The position numbers and the translations under genes were made by a program. A DNA stretch of 64,000 nucleotides from Serratia ureilytica (GTDB lineage Bacteria; Pseudomonadota; Gammaproteobacteria; Enterobacterales; Enterobacteriaceae), in the NCBI RefSeq assembly GCF_013375155.1, contig NZ_JABXOF010000001.1, forward strand, positions 186,001-250,000, written 5' to 3'. Under the pieces are notes generated by a model. That model was not told the DNA's origin and ran no database searches. It worked only from the letters and a program-made list of their open reading frames with translations. Positions 26,908 through 35,476 of this stretch are shown here, in pieces. How positions within the stretch are numbered: position 1 is the stretch's first letter; each line of letters starts with the position of its first letter.

Positions 26908-27743
26908 TCCTCGCGCAGCAGCGCTTCAAACGCCGCGCTGGCCGGTTCGTCCGGCAGCGCGCTGTACATCACCAGCCGCAGATGGTTCTCTTCGTCGACG
27001 ATGAAAGAGGCATGGTCAAAGGTGACCGGGCCGATCTCCGGGACGACGAAGCTGCGCCGCCCCTGACAGCGTCCGTGAATGTCATGCTGCCGCCAGAGCC
27101 GGCGGAACGGCGGCGACACCCGCTCCAGCGCCTGCACCCGTTGGCGCATTACCTCATCCTCCGGCGCGCGGGCGTAGTCGCGGCGGAAGCTGGCCAGGAT
27201 TTGCGGCGCCTGCGCCTGCCACTCCAGCAGGCGCTCATTGAGCTGCGGATCGGCAAACAGCATCCACAACATGTTGCGCTCTTGCGCCGGGCGATCGCCG
27301 ATGGCGAACAGCCGCTGTGCCGCCGGATTCCAGGCGATGATGTCCCAACTCAGGTTCATGACGTAGGCCGGACGCAGCGCCAAATCGTCCAGCAGACGCC
27401 GCACCAACGGCGAAACCTGGCACCACTGATGCCCAACCGGCACCGGCGGGCGCTGATGCGCCAATAAGAACAGGTGGTAGCGGCCGGCGGCGTCGAGCTG
27501 CAGCACCCGCGCCAGATTTTCCAAAAACGTCACCGACGCATTGATTTCCCTGCCTTGCTCCAGCCAGGTGTACCAGGTGAGGCCGACGCCGGCCAGCGCC
27601 GCCACTTCCTCGCGCCGCAATCCCGGCGTGCGGCGGCGGCTGCCGCTCGGCAAGCCGACCGCCTCTGGCGACAGCTGTTCTCGCTTTTGCCGCAGAAAAT
27701 CCCCCAGTTCGTGGCGGGTGCGTTCGAGGGTGCGTGGGGGCAT
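26904..27743 (-). CDS. HTH regulator with MmyB-like ligand domain
   Basis: A 279-residue regulator. The N-terminal XRE HTH has LGDFLRQKREQLSPEAVGLPSGSRRRTPGLRREEVAALAGVGLTWYTWLEQGREINAS, and the C-terminal part is an MmyB/MLTR-type ligand domain (about 100-275; NMLWMLFADPQLNERLLEWQ). The RRTPGLRREEVAxLAGVGxTWYTWLEQGR signature is characteristic. The start at 27743 is chosen at the MPPRTLERTRHE methionine; longer readings run through promoter DNA. It is divergent from the MFS gene and probably represses it via the inverted repeat at 27760-27795. Confidence 0.85.
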   Translation of the reverse strand: MPPRTLERTRHELGDFLRQKREQLSPEAVGLPSGSRRRTPGLRREEVAALAGVGLTWYTWLEQGREINASVTFLENLARVLQLDAAGRYHLFLLAHQRPPVPVGHQWCQVSPLVRRLLDDLALRPAYVMNLSWDIIAWNPAAQRLFAIGDRPAQERNMLWMLFADPQLNERLLEWQAQAPQILASFRRDYARAPEDEVMRQRVQALERVSPPFRRLWRQHDIHGRCQGRRSFVVPEIGPVTFDHASFIVDEENHLRLVMYSALPDEPASAAFEALLRED

Positions 27744-27759
27744 ATCGGCCGTCCTGTTG

Positions 27760-27795
27760 CTGTTAGTAATAGTATAAGTGGCTATATAGTAACAG
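27760..27795. promoter_or_regulatory. Inverted repeat between MmyB-type regulator and MFS gene
   Basis: CTGTTA (27760-27765) and TAACAG (27790-27795) form the ends of an imperfect inverted repeat; the inner arms also resemble each other (AGTA-ATAG versus ACTA-TATAG read from each end). It sits in the divergent promoter region and is a candidate operator. Confidence 0.4.
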
Positions 27796-27842
27796 TTTAA
27801 ACCTTGTTCCATACTGCGGCCATCATAATCTCTGGAGGTGGT

Positions 27843-29267
27843 ATGGAACATTCATTATCTGGTGAGCGGCGAGGGCTGCCCGGCCTGCCGGTGCTGCTGT
27901 TGGGCGGTTTCGTCACGGTGTTCGATCTGTTCGTGGTCAACGTGGCAGCGCCGGTGATCCAGCGGCAGTTCGCCGCCGATTTCGCCGGGGTCGGTTTGAT
28001 CGTCGCCGGTTACGAGCTGGCGTTTGGGGTGCTGTTGATCGCCGGTGGGCGCCTGGGCGATCGCTTCGGGCGTCGGCGCTTGTTCAGCCTCGGCATGCTG
28101 GGATTCACGTTGAGCTCCCTGCTGTGCGGGCTGGCGGGATCGCTCGGCCTGCTGATCGCCGCGCGTATTCTGCAGGGGGCGACGGCGGCGCTGTTGTTCC
28201 CGCAAATTTACGCCTTGATGCGGGTGCTGTACGCGCCGCAACAGCGACGGCGCGCCTTCGCCTGGCTGGGCATGACGTTGGGATTGGCGGCGATCTTCGG
28301 CCAGATCCTCGGCGGATTTATCATCGAGGCCAACCTGTTCGGCAGCGGCTGGCGCATGATCTTTTTGATCAATTTGCCGATCGGCGCACTGGCGCTGTGG
28401 GCGGTGCGGTGCATTCCCGAATCGCGGGTGGCGCAGGCGCAGCGGCTGGACGGCGTTGGCCTGTGGCTGGCGGCGACCGGCCTGTCGCTGTTGCTGCTGC
28501 CGCTGCTGGAGGGGCCGGCGCGCGGCTGGCCGTGGTGGATAGCGCCGATGTTGGCGTTGGCGATGCTGACGCTGTGGGGCTTCCTGCGTTGGGAGCGGCG
28601 TCTGGCGCAGCGCGGTGACGATGCGGTGCTCGATCCGGCGCTGTTCCGCCAGGCGGGTTTCGCGCCGGGCATGGCGGTGGTGCTGGCGATTTATGCCACC
28701 GCCTCCTCGTTTTTCTTGTGTTTCGCGCTGCTGCTGCAGGCGGGGGCGGGGCTGACGCCTTTTCAGGCGGGCAGCCTGTTCGCCCCGGCCAGCGCGGCCT
28801 TTATGTTGGCCTCGATGCTGGCGCCCCGGTTGGCGCAGCGGTGGGGCAACGGCGTGCTGAGCGTGGGCGTGGCGATTTACGCCGCCGGGTTGGCGCTATT
28901 GATGGCGCAGGCGCTGTGGGGTGAGGCGCTGACGCATCCGCTGCGGCTGCTGCCGGGGTTGGTGGTGCTGGGGTTCGGTCAGGCGCTGAGCATGACGCCG
29001 CTGCTGAATCTGGTGCTGGGTTTGGCGCAGGAGCGGCAGGCGGGGATGGCGGCGGGTCTGGTCGCCACCGTGCAGCAGGTGGGAGGCGCGTTGGGCATCG
29101 TGGTCAGCGGCGTCGGTTTTGTGCCGCTGTTGGCGAGCGGCGGCGCGGCGGAGCGCTATGCCCAAGCCTTTGCCGGCGCCATGGTATTTAATCTGTTGGC
29201 GATGGGCGTGGCCCTGCTGTTGTTAAAGCGGATCACTCGAAATAGCCAGAAAGCGGATCTTAAGTAG
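27843..29267 (+). CDS. MFS transporter, DHA2 family
   Basis: A 474-residue multidrug-type exporter with about 14 helices. Helix 1 contains TVFDLFVVNVAAPVIQRQF (motif D1-like), then GGRLGDRFGRRRLF (motif A) and GLAAIFGQILGGFIIE (motif C). The start ATG 27843 follows GGAGGTG. It is divergent from the MmyB-type regulator, a layout typical for inducible efflux pumps. The substrate is unknown. Confidence 0.88.
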   Translation: MEHSLSGERRGLPGLPVLLLGGFVTVFDLFVVNVAAPVIQRQFAADFAGVGLIVAGYELAFGVLLIAGGRLGDRFGRRRLFSLGMLGFTLSSLLCGLAGSLGLLIAARILQGATAALLFPQIYALMRVLYAPQQRRRAFAWLGMTLGLAAIFGQILGGFIIEANLFGSGWRMIFLINLPIGALALWAVRCIPESRVAQAQRLDGVGLWLAATGLSLLLLPLLEGPARGWPWWIAPMLALAMLTLWGFLRWERRLAQRGDDAVLDPALFRQAGFAPGMAVVLAIYATASSFFLCFALLLQAGAGLTPFQAGSLFAPASAAFMLASMLAPRLAQRWGNGVLSVGVAIYAAGLALLMAQALWGEALTHPLRLLPGLVVLGFGQALSMTPLLNLVLGLAQERQAGMAAGLVATVQQVGGALGIVVSGVGFVPLLASGGAAERYAQAFAGAMVFNLLAMGVALLLLKRITRNSQKADLK

Positions 29268-29324
29268 GCCGCCGGCGGGTGCTTTACTGTTGTCATCATG
29301 AGAGCGCGATAAGGAGCCCCACTG

Positions 29325-29954
29325 ATGTTTCAACCCGCCGCATTTCGCGAAGACGATCTGGATGCCCAACTGGCGTTGATCCGCGCCCACCCGCTGGGGC
29401 TGTTGGTCAGCCACGGCGAGCACGGATTGACGGCCGACCCGCTGCCGTTTGTGGCTGATGTCGAGCAGGGGCAGCTGCGGCTGCGGGCGCACCTGTCGCG
29501 CGCCAACGAGCACTGGCGGCGGTTGCGGCACGTCGCGGAATGCCTGGTGATCTTTCAAGGCCTGGAAGGTTATGTGTCGCCAGGCTGGTACCCGAGAAAA
29601 CGCCAGACCGGCAAGGTGGTGCCGACCTGGAATTACAGCGTGGTGCAACTGTATGGCGTGCCGACGGTGACGGACGATCCGGCCTGGCTGCGCCGCCAAC
29701 TGATCGACCTGACGGCGCAACAGGAAGGGCGCCGCCCGGCGCCCTGGCGGCTCGACGACGCGCCGGCCAACTACATCGCCGCGCAGCTTAAAGGCATTGT
29801 CGGTATCGAGATCGCCGTCACCCGGCGCGAAGGCAAATGGAAGATGAGCCAAAACCGCAGCGCCGACGATGCCGGCGGGGTGATCGCCGGGCTGCGCGAG
29901 GGCGATGACGCGCAGCGGCGACTGGCGCAGGAGGTTGAGCGGCGGCGCGGATAG
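29325..29954 (+). CDS. PaiB-like FMN-binding negative transcriptional regulator
   Basis: A 209-residue split-barrel flavin-binding protein. LVSHGEHGLTADPLPFVAD forms the first barrel strands, followed by FQGLEGYVSPGWYP and the motif VVPTWNYSVVQLYG. The C-terminal KGIVGIEIAVTRREGKWKMSQNRSADDAGGV is also family-typical. PaiB in Bacillus was described as a negative regulator of sporulation and protease genes, but many members are of unknown role. It stands alone between the MFS gene and ybiB. Confidence 0.88.
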   Translation: MFQPAAFREDDLDAQLALIRAHPLGLLVSHGEHGLTADPLPFVADVEQGQLRLRAHLSRANEHWRRLRHVAECLVIFQGLEGYVSPGWYPRKRQTGKVVPTWNYSVVQLYGVPTVTDDPAWLRRQLIDLTAQQEGRRPAPWRLDDAPANYIAAQLKGIVGIEIAVTRREGKWKMSQNRSADDAGGVIAGLREGDDAQRRLAQEVERRRG

Positions 29955-29991
29955 GGTATGCTAACTGAAGGGCAGCCAGGGGAACCTTCGG

Positions 29992-30951
29992 ATGGATTAC
30001 ACCAAAATTATCAAAGAAATAGGCCGCGGCAAAAATCATGCGCGCGACCTGGATCAACAGACCGCTTTTCAACTGTATCAGGCGATGCTGGCCGGGGAGG
30101 TCCCCGAACTTGAGCTTGGCGGCATTCTGATCGCGCTGCGCATCAAGGGCGAAGCCGAAGAGGAGATGCTGGGGTTCTACCAGGCGATGCAGCAGCAGGT
30201 ATTGTCGCTGCAGGCGCCGCAAGGGCGCCCGATGCCGGTAGTGCTGCCGAGCTACAACGGCGCGCGCAAGCAGGCCAACCTGACGCCGCTGCTGGCGCTG
30301 CTGCTGGCGAAAGTGGGCCTGCCGGTGGTGGTGCACGGCGTCCTGGACGACAGCACCCGCGTGACCAGCGCCGAGATTTTCCGCGCTCTGGGGCTGCCGT
30401 GGTCGGAACAGGCCGCTCACGCCCAGCGGCGTCTCGATAACGGCGAGGCGGTATTCATGCCGGTTTCCACGCTGTCGGCGCCGTTGGCGCGGCAGCTCGG
30501 GCTGCGTTGGCGCATGGGGGTGCGCAACAGCGCCCATACGCTGGCCAAGCTGGCGACGCCGTTTGGCGAACAGGATGCGTTGCGCCTCGCCAGCGTCTCA
30601 CATCCGGAGTATGTTGGCCGGGTGGCGTCGTTTTTCCGCCAGATCGGCGCCCGCGGGTTGCTGATGCACGGCACGGAAGGCGAGGCCTACGCCAACCCGC
30701 TGCGCTGCCCGCAAATTCACCACATCGTCGGCGGCGAACAGCAGGTGCTGCTGGAGCGCACCTTGCCGGATGAAACACCGGCATTGCCGGCGGCGAAAGA
30801 CGCTGAAACCACCGCGCGCTGGACTGAACGCTGTCTGGCGGGCGAGGTGGCGATCCCGCAGGCCATCCAGCGGCAGGTCGCCTGTTGCCTGGTGGCTGCC
30901 GGCGAGAGCGAGACGCTGGAGCAGGGGCTGCAGCGCCTGCGTCAGGCCTAA
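29992..30951 (+). CDS. ybiB: DNA-binding protein YbiB (TrpD2-like)
   Basis: A 319-residue protein (E. coli 320) of the phosphoribosyltransferase TrpD2-like fold that binds nucleic acids rather than acting in tryptophan synthesis. The N-terminal helical domain starts MDYTKIIKEIGRGKNHARDL, and the core includes LPSYNGARKQANLTPLLALLLAKVGLPVVVHG. In E. coli this gene lies directly after dinG; here about 10.7 kb lie between them. Start ATG 29992. Confidence 0.9.
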   Translation: MDYTKIIKEIGRGKNHARDLDQQTAFQLYQAMLAGEVPELELGGILIALRIKGEAEEEMLGFYQAMQQQVLSLQAPQGRPMPVVLPSYNGARKQANLTPLLALLLAKVGLPVVVHGVLDDSTRVTSAEIFRALGLPWSEQAAHAQRRLDNGEAVFMPVSTLSAPLARQLGLRWRMGVRNSAHTLAKLATPFGEQDALRLASVSHPEYVGRVASFFRQIGARGLLMHGTEGEAYANPLRCPQIHHIVGGEQQVLLERTLPDETPALPAAKDAETTARWTERCLAGEVAIPQAIQRQVACCLVAAGESETLEQGLQRLRQA

Positions 30952-30997
30952 GCGCGACTATACTGGGATATTTCCTCATCGGCTGAGAAGGACGGTT

Positions 30998-32854
30998 ATG
31001 CAACAGGCTCTCGATTACTTCAATCAATTGAACCAGGATTACCTCGACGTTCACCGCGCCAAAGAAGAGCTGTTCTGGCAAAACTACATGGGCACCGGCG
31101 ATGAAGACGTCTCGGCGCGCTTTTCCGCCGCGGAAAGCGCCTATAAGCGCTTCGTCGCCGAACCGCGCCGGCTGGCCGAGATCCGCAGTCTGCTTGCCGG
31201 GCTGGAAGCGTTGCCGCAGGAGGCGCAGCGCGATGCGCTGATCCATGGCCTGCAAGGTTGGCTGCGTTTCTTCGACTGCAACGCCATTGAAGACTCGCAG
31301 GCGCAGGCGCTGTTGGATCAAATCATCCACGCCGAGTCCGATCTCTACTCGCGCCGCAAGGGCTATCAGGTCACGCACCTGAACGCCGACGGGCGGCGGG
31401 TGGCGGCCTCGCTCGGCGAGCTGCTGACCAACCAGGCGACCAACCCGAACGAAGACTCTCGCCGCAGCTCGCAGCAGGCGCTGCGCGATCTGGAGCAATG
31501 GCTGCTGCATAACGGCCTGCCGGAGCTGATCGGCCTGCGCAACCGCTTTGCGCGCCAGATGGGCTATCGCAACTACTTCGATTACAAGGTGAACAAAACC
31601 GAGCACATGACGCCGGAGCAGCTGTTCGCCATTCTGGATCGCTTCGAGCGGGAAACCCGCGAGGCCAACGCGCGCAGCCTGCAACAGCTGGCGGCTGACA
31701 AGGGCAGCCAGGCGCTGGAGCCGTGGAATGTGCGCTTTGCCAGCGCCGGCGACGTCACCCGTCAACTGGATCCTTACTTCCCGTTTTCTCGTTCGCTGGA
31801 ACGCTGGGTCGACAGCTTCAAACGTCTGCACATCGGTTTTGGCGGCGCCGAGATGAATCTCGATCTGCTGGTGCGCAAAGGCAAGTTTGAGAACGGCTTC
31901 ATGCACGGCCCGGTGCCGCCGTTTGTGCGCCAGGGGGAATGGGTGCCGGCGCGCATCAACTTCACCAGCCTGGCGCAGCCGGGGCAGGTGGGCAGCGGCG
32001 CTTATGGGCTCAACACCCTGTTCCACGAGGGCGGCCACGCGGCGCACTTCGCCAACATCCGCCAGAATGCACCGTGCTTCTCGCAGGAGTTCCCGCCGAC
32101 CTCGATGGCCTATGCCGAAACCCAGTCGATGTTCTGCGACAGCCTGCTGGACGACGCCGACTGGCTGAAACGCTATGCGAAAAACGCCGCCGGCGAAGCG
32201 GTGCCCGATGCGCTGATTGAGGCCGGCATCGCGGCGCGCCAGCCGATGCGCGCGTTCAACGAACGCCATATCCTGCTGGTGCCGTACTTCGAGTGGGCGT
32301 TGTATCAGTGGGATGACGAGCAGCGCACGCCGGAAGCCATCACCGCGCTGGCGCGCGAGGTCGAGCAAAAGATCCTCGGCATCAGCGGCAGCCCGCGCCC
32401 GACGTTGGCGATCCCGCACCTGCTGTCGCTGGAGTCCGCCTGTTCCTATCAGGGTTATCTGCTGGCGATGATGGCGGTGGAGCAAACCCGTCACTTCTTC
32501 CTGCAGCGCGACGGTTACCTGACGGACAACCCGGCCATCGGCCCGGATCTGGCGCAACACTACTGGTTGCCGGGCAACAGCGTCAGCCATGACGACACGC
32601 TGCGCAGCCTGACCGGCGAAGGGTTTAATCCGGACTCTCTGGCGCAGGCCTGCAACCAGACGGTGGCACAGGCGTGGCATGAGGCGCAGCAGACGATGGC
32701 CGCCGCGGCCAAGCGCCCGCAGCCGCCAGCAGATTTCGATTTGCAGGCGCACATCCGGGTGGTGGATGGCGAGACGGTATTGGCGGACAACGCTGAGGGT
32801 GACGACCGGATGTGCCGCGACTTCGCTGCGGCGATAGAGGCGCGCTTGGCTTAA
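30998..32854 (+). CDS. M3 family metallopeptidase
   Basis: A 618-residue zinc peptidase of the M3 (thimet/oligoendopeptidase) family. The zinc motif HEGGH is at 343-347 in TLFHEGGHAAHF, with the third zinc ligand Glu at about 374 in SMAYAETQSMF. The N-terminal helical part fits the M3 oligopeptidase fold. The start at 30998 (MQQALDYFNQLNQ) has GAAGGAC upstream. It follows ybiB with 46 bases between. No signal peptide is seen, so it is likely a cytoplasmic oligopeptide-degrading enzyme. Confidence 0.9.
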   Translation: MQQALDYFNQLNQDYLDVHRAKEELFWQNYMGTGDEDVSARFSAAESAYKRFVAEPRRLAEIRSLLAGLEALPQEAQRDALIHGLQGWLRFFDCNAIEDSQAQALLDQIIHAESDLYSRRKGYQVTHLNADGRRVAASLGELLTNQATNPNEDSRRSSQQALRDLEQWLLHNGLPELIGLRNRFARQMGYRNYFDYKVNKTEHMTPEQLFAILDRFERETREANARSLQQLAADKGSQALEPWNVRFASAGDVTRQLDPYFPFSRSLERWVDSFKRLHIGFGGAEMNLDLLVRKGKFENGFMHGPVPPFVRQGEWVPARINFTSLAQPGQVGSGAYGLNTLFHEGGHAAHFANIRQNAPCFSQEFPPTSMAYAETQSMFCDSLLDDADWLKRYAKNAAGEAVPDALIEAGIAARQPMRAFNERHILLVPYFEWALYQWDDEQRTPEAITALAREVEQKILGISGSPRPTLAIPHLLSLESACSYQGYLLAMMAVEQTRHFFLQRDGYLTDNPAIGPDLAQHYWLPGNSVSHDDTLRSLTGEGFNPDSLAQACNQTVAQAWHEAQQTMAAAAKRPQPPADFDLQAHIRVVDGETVLADNAEGDDRMCRDFAAAIEARLA

Positions 32855-32861
32855 GGCGGAT

Positions 32862-32893
32862 AATAAAATCCACGCCGCAGCGTGGATTTTATT
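32862..32893. terminator. Bidirectional terminator, M3 peptidase / carbonic anhydrase
   Basis: A perfect 14-bp stem, AATAAAATCCACGC (32862-32875) and its complement (32880-32893), around a CGCA loop. The T-rich ends on both strands make it a likely terminator for both convergent genes. Confidence 0.8.
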
Positions 32894-32916
32894 TAATGGC
32901 TAAACCGGACGCTATT

Positions 32917-33552
32917 TTATTCGAAATAGACGTCGGGATTATCGGCCAAAGACACGAAGCTCTTGGTGTTTCTATCCAGCGTGCGAATTTCGCCGCTTTC
33001 GATGTCGTACACCCAGCCGTGCAGGCGCAGCCCGCTGTTGCGCAGACCCACCGCCACAGAAGGGTGGGTTTTGATATTATTTAGCTGAGCAATAACGTTC
33101 TCTTCGACCATAGCGTTAACTTTGTCTGTTTCGCTATTCCACGTTTTCTTCTCGACCACCGCTTTGGCCGCATCCGCGTAGTGCAGCCAGTGAGCTACCG
33201 CAGGCATGGGGTCGAGGCACTGGCAGGACGCGATAGCCTTCATGGCGCCACAGTTCGAGTGGCCACAAATCACGATATCGGTAACCCCCAACGCCACCAC
33301 TGCATACTCGATGGTGGCAGAGACGCCGCCCGGCTCCGGGCCGAAGGAAGGGACGATGTTGCCGGCGTTACGGATAACGAAAAGCTGCCCAGGTTCTTGC
33401 TGTGTGACCAGCTCGGGCACTAAACGGCTGTCAGAGCATGAGATAAACAGCGCTTTGGGATTTTGGCTGGAGGCAAGGCTGCGGAACAGTTCCTTGCGCT
33501 GCGGGAAAATCTCTTTCTGGAAACTGAGGAAACCTTCAATGATATGTTGCAT
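32917..33552 (-). CDS. Beta-class carbonic anhydrase, CynT type
   Basis: Cytoplasmic zinc enzyme of 211 residues that interconverts CO2 and bicarbonate. Zinc ligands are C39, H98 and C101 ([12 protein letters not shown] and [11 protein letters not shown]), and D41-R43 form the catalytic dyad. The sequence is closer to E. coli CynT (for example [27 protein letters not shown] and [11 protein letters not shown]) than to Can. No cyanase (cynS) or cynX is adjacent, so it probably serves general bicarbonate supply. It is convergent with the M3 peptidase. Confidence 0.92.
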   Translation of the reverse strand: MQHIIEGFLSFQKEIFPQRKELFRSLASSQNPKALFISCSDSRLVPELVTQQEPGQLFVIRNAGNIVPSFGPEPGGVSATIEYAVVALGVTDIVICGHSNCGAMKAIASCQCLDPMPAVAHWLHYADAAKAVVEKKTWNSETDKVNAMVEENVIAQLNNIKTHPSVAVGLRNSGLRLHGWVYDIESGEIRTLDRNTKSFVSLADNPDVYFE

Positions 33553-33816
33553 ACAACGCTCTCTGCATCTGTAGTCTGCGTAACATGATAATCATCCTCT
33601 CCCGTTAGTCCAGCTATGGGCAGGTAAAAAAATGTGTGTGCAAACCCCATTGAATACAGGGTTTCTGCCTGTTGGCGACAGAATTTTCCGGCTCGTTTAC
33701 GCGTGGGGGCTGACGAAGCGGACGATAGGAAAATAGCTGTCGTATCTATTTAAAACTCGCTATGAAACCGTGTTACGGTTGTTCATCCAAGAGCCGCGTA
33801 ACCCAAAGGCAATGAA

Positions 33817-34233
33817 ATGAAAAAACTGACTTTTTTATTGGTGCTGGCATTGCTGAGCGGCTGTGTGCAGGAACGTCCCTGGTTCTATCCGGCAAACGTT
33901 AGCGTTAAAAACAATCGCGTATGCATTAGTGTGCCGGACGATATTGACGGAAAACGCGAGCTGGTGGGCATCGGAATTTATCAACCGGGGGCCGGAGGGA
34001 AGGCGGAATGGTCCACGTCGGTTGCGCCGGGCCAGCAGCCGATAGCGGTCATGCCTGGCGAATGCCTGACGGAGGCTTTCGACGGGTTCAAGATTGGGCA
34101 TAGCTATTCGGTTGAGATTGCGACGGTCGGCAACGCGTCAAATGAGGCACCGCGCAAATATTGGACTGAATTTACATTGGTTGCTGACAAAGCGGACGGC
34201 AAAAAACTCGCTGTCTTACCCATTCAGCGCTAA
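33817..34233 (+). CDS. Orphan periplasmic lipoprotein, putative T6SS immunity family
   Basis: A 138-residue lipoprotein: the signal peptide MKKLTFLLVLALLSGC gives a lipidated Cys at 16. The rest looks like a small beta-sandwich, with VSVKNNRVCISVPDDIDGKRE and KYWTEFTLVA among its strands. Proteins of this type (DUF7480-like) are annotated in Serratia and relatives as putative T6SS immunity periplasmic lipoproteins; the assignment is from memory. No effector gene or VgrG is next to it. A strong bidirectional terminator follows. Upstream (33553-33816) is a 264-base AT-rich region with no gene. Confidence 0.6.
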   Translation: MKKLTFLLVLALLSGCVQERPWFYPANVSVKNNRVCISVPDDIDGKRELVGIGIYQPGAGGKAEWSTSVAPGQQPIAVMPGECLTEAFDGFKIGHSYSVEIATVGNASNEAPRKYWTEFTLVADKADGKKLAVLPIQR

Positions 34234-34248
34234 TGCACTTGAACATAA

Positions 34249-34284
34249 AAAAAGCCCGCCGGGGTGATAGCCGGCGGGCTTTTT
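34249..34284. terminator. Bidirectional terminator after the orphan lipoprotein
   Basis: AAAAAGCCCGCCGG and its complement CCGGCGGGCTTTTT form a 14-bp stem around an 8-base loop, with T runs on both strands. It separates the lipoprotein gene from the convergent DUF1471 gene. Confidence 0.85.
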
Positions 34285-34301
34285 GACGTCTGGGGCGGCG
34301 A

Positions 34302-34562
34302 TTATTTGTAGATAACCGCGGTGGCGTGCATCAGGTTATTGCCGCTGGTGGAGGTGATGGTGAAAGCTTTGGCGCCCGCCGCATCGGCTTTGGCGGCCAA
34401 CTGGGATTTCAGGCTGCTCAGGTCGGTCGCGCCGCTGGCGACGATCACGCCGGCTTTTTCGAATTGGGCGGCATCCTGCGCGCTGACGTGTTCAGCGGCG
34501 AAAGTGGTGAAAGAAACGGTAGCCAGAGCGATAGCAGCAGCAAAAGTTTTGATGGTTTTCAT
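34302..34562 (-). CDS. YhcN/BhsA/McbA (DUF1471) family periplasmic protein
   Basis: An 86-residue secreted protein. The signal peptide MKTIKTFAAAIALATVSFTTFAAE is cut after AFA, leaving a small DUF1471 domain (about 30-86) with GATDLSSLKSQLAAKADAAGAKAFTITSTSGNNLMHATAVIYK. Members respond to stress and affect biofilm or surface properties. It lies next to rlmF, as mcbA does in E. coli, so it may be its positional counterpart. The start at 34562 has AGGA about 10 bases upstream; two upstream codons (MTGMTN) are less likely. Confidence 0.85.
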   Translation of the reverse strand: MKTIKTFAAAIALATVSFTTFAAEHVSAQDAAQFEKAGVIVASGATDLSSLKSQLAAKADAAGAKAFTITSTSGNNLMHATAVIYK

Positions 34563-34728
34563 GTTCGTCATTCCTGTCAAAGCGGATTAGGGAGAAAGGG
34601 AGTGCCTTTCGATGGGAAGATTATTGCGCAGGAGAAGACGTGATGAAATCGGAGAGTGTTGATGGTTTTATTCAGATTTTTTGATTATTAATTCCCCCGT
34701 TCATCTTCTGCATAAACGGGGGAGACGA

Positions 34729-35358
34729 TCAGCGCGTCGGGCGCGTCAGATCGAAACGGTGCTGCTCGGAAATGCCGTAGTAGGCGCTCGGGCCGCCGGC
34801 GCGCAGGATCGGTTCGGCGGCGGCGGTCTGGTAAACGCCGTGTTCATCCAGCAGCGCCGGATCGAGATGCACCGCCACCACTTCGCCCAACACCAGCCAG
34901 GTCTCCACCTGTTCCCCGGCGGCGGTTTGCAACTGAATGCATTGGGTCAGGCGGCATTCGAAGTTCACCGGGCTTTCGGCCACGCGCTCGGCTTTGACCC
35001 GACGCCCGGGCAGCGGCGTGACGCCGGCGAAGGCGAATTCGTCCTCACCGCGCGGCAGGGTGATGGAACTGTTGTTCATCGCTTCCGCCAACGGTCGCGT
35101 CGCCAGGTTCCAGACGAACTCGCCGGTTTCCACGATATTCGCCACGCTGTCTTTCCAGCCGGTGCTGGCGAAACCGATGATGGGCGGGCGGTAGTTGAAG
35201 CAGTTGAAAAAGCTGTAGGGCGCCAGATTACGCAAGCCGGCGGCGCTGCGGGAAGAGATCCAGCCGATGGGGCGCGGGCCGACGATGGCGTTCAGCGGAT
35301 CGTGCGGCAGGCCGTGGCCGGCGGCGGGTTCATAATAATAACGAGATTCACGGCTCAT
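34729..35358 (-). CDS. Flavin reductase family protein
   Basis: A 209-residue split-barrel FMN-binding protein. IVGPRPIGWISSRSAAGLRNLAPYSFFNCFNYRPPIIGFAS is the family core (FMN binding); AESPVNFECRLTQCIQL follows in the second half. These enzymes reduce FMN or act as oxidoreductase partners. The start at 35358 follows AGGGG. It is divergent from rlmF across about 118 bases. The partner enzyme is unknown. Confidence 0.87.
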   Translation of the reverse strand: MSRESRYYYEPAAGHGLPHDPLNAIVGPRPIGWISSRSAAGLRNLAPYSFFNCFNYRPPIIGFASTGWKDSVANIVETGEFVWNLATRPLAEAMNNSSITLPRGEDEFAFAGVTPLPGRRVKAERVAESPVNFECRLTQCIQLQTAAGEQVETWLVLGEVVAVHLDPALLDEHGVYQTAAAEPILRAGGPSAYYGISEQHRFDLTRPTR

Positions 35359-35476
35359 GGGGGCCCCTGTGGCAATCGATGAAGCTTTCATTGTGCCGGG
35401 TTTCCCGCCGCTGCGCCATTCCGGGCCGGATGTGTTATCTTACGCGCCGGAAATACCTTCAAGAGAGCCCGTCACG

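Noticed and set aside
30455-32752. A 765-residue reading frame on the minus strand, antisense to ybiB and the M3 peptidase.
   Set aside because: Its composition (Arg/Gln/His-rich, no motifs) and the clear enzymes on the other strand show it is a shadow of high-GC coding DNA.
35357-35476. N-terminal extension of rlmF to 35357.
   Set aside because: It would overlap the flavin-reductase start and promoter, and the family starts near the HPRNRH motif.
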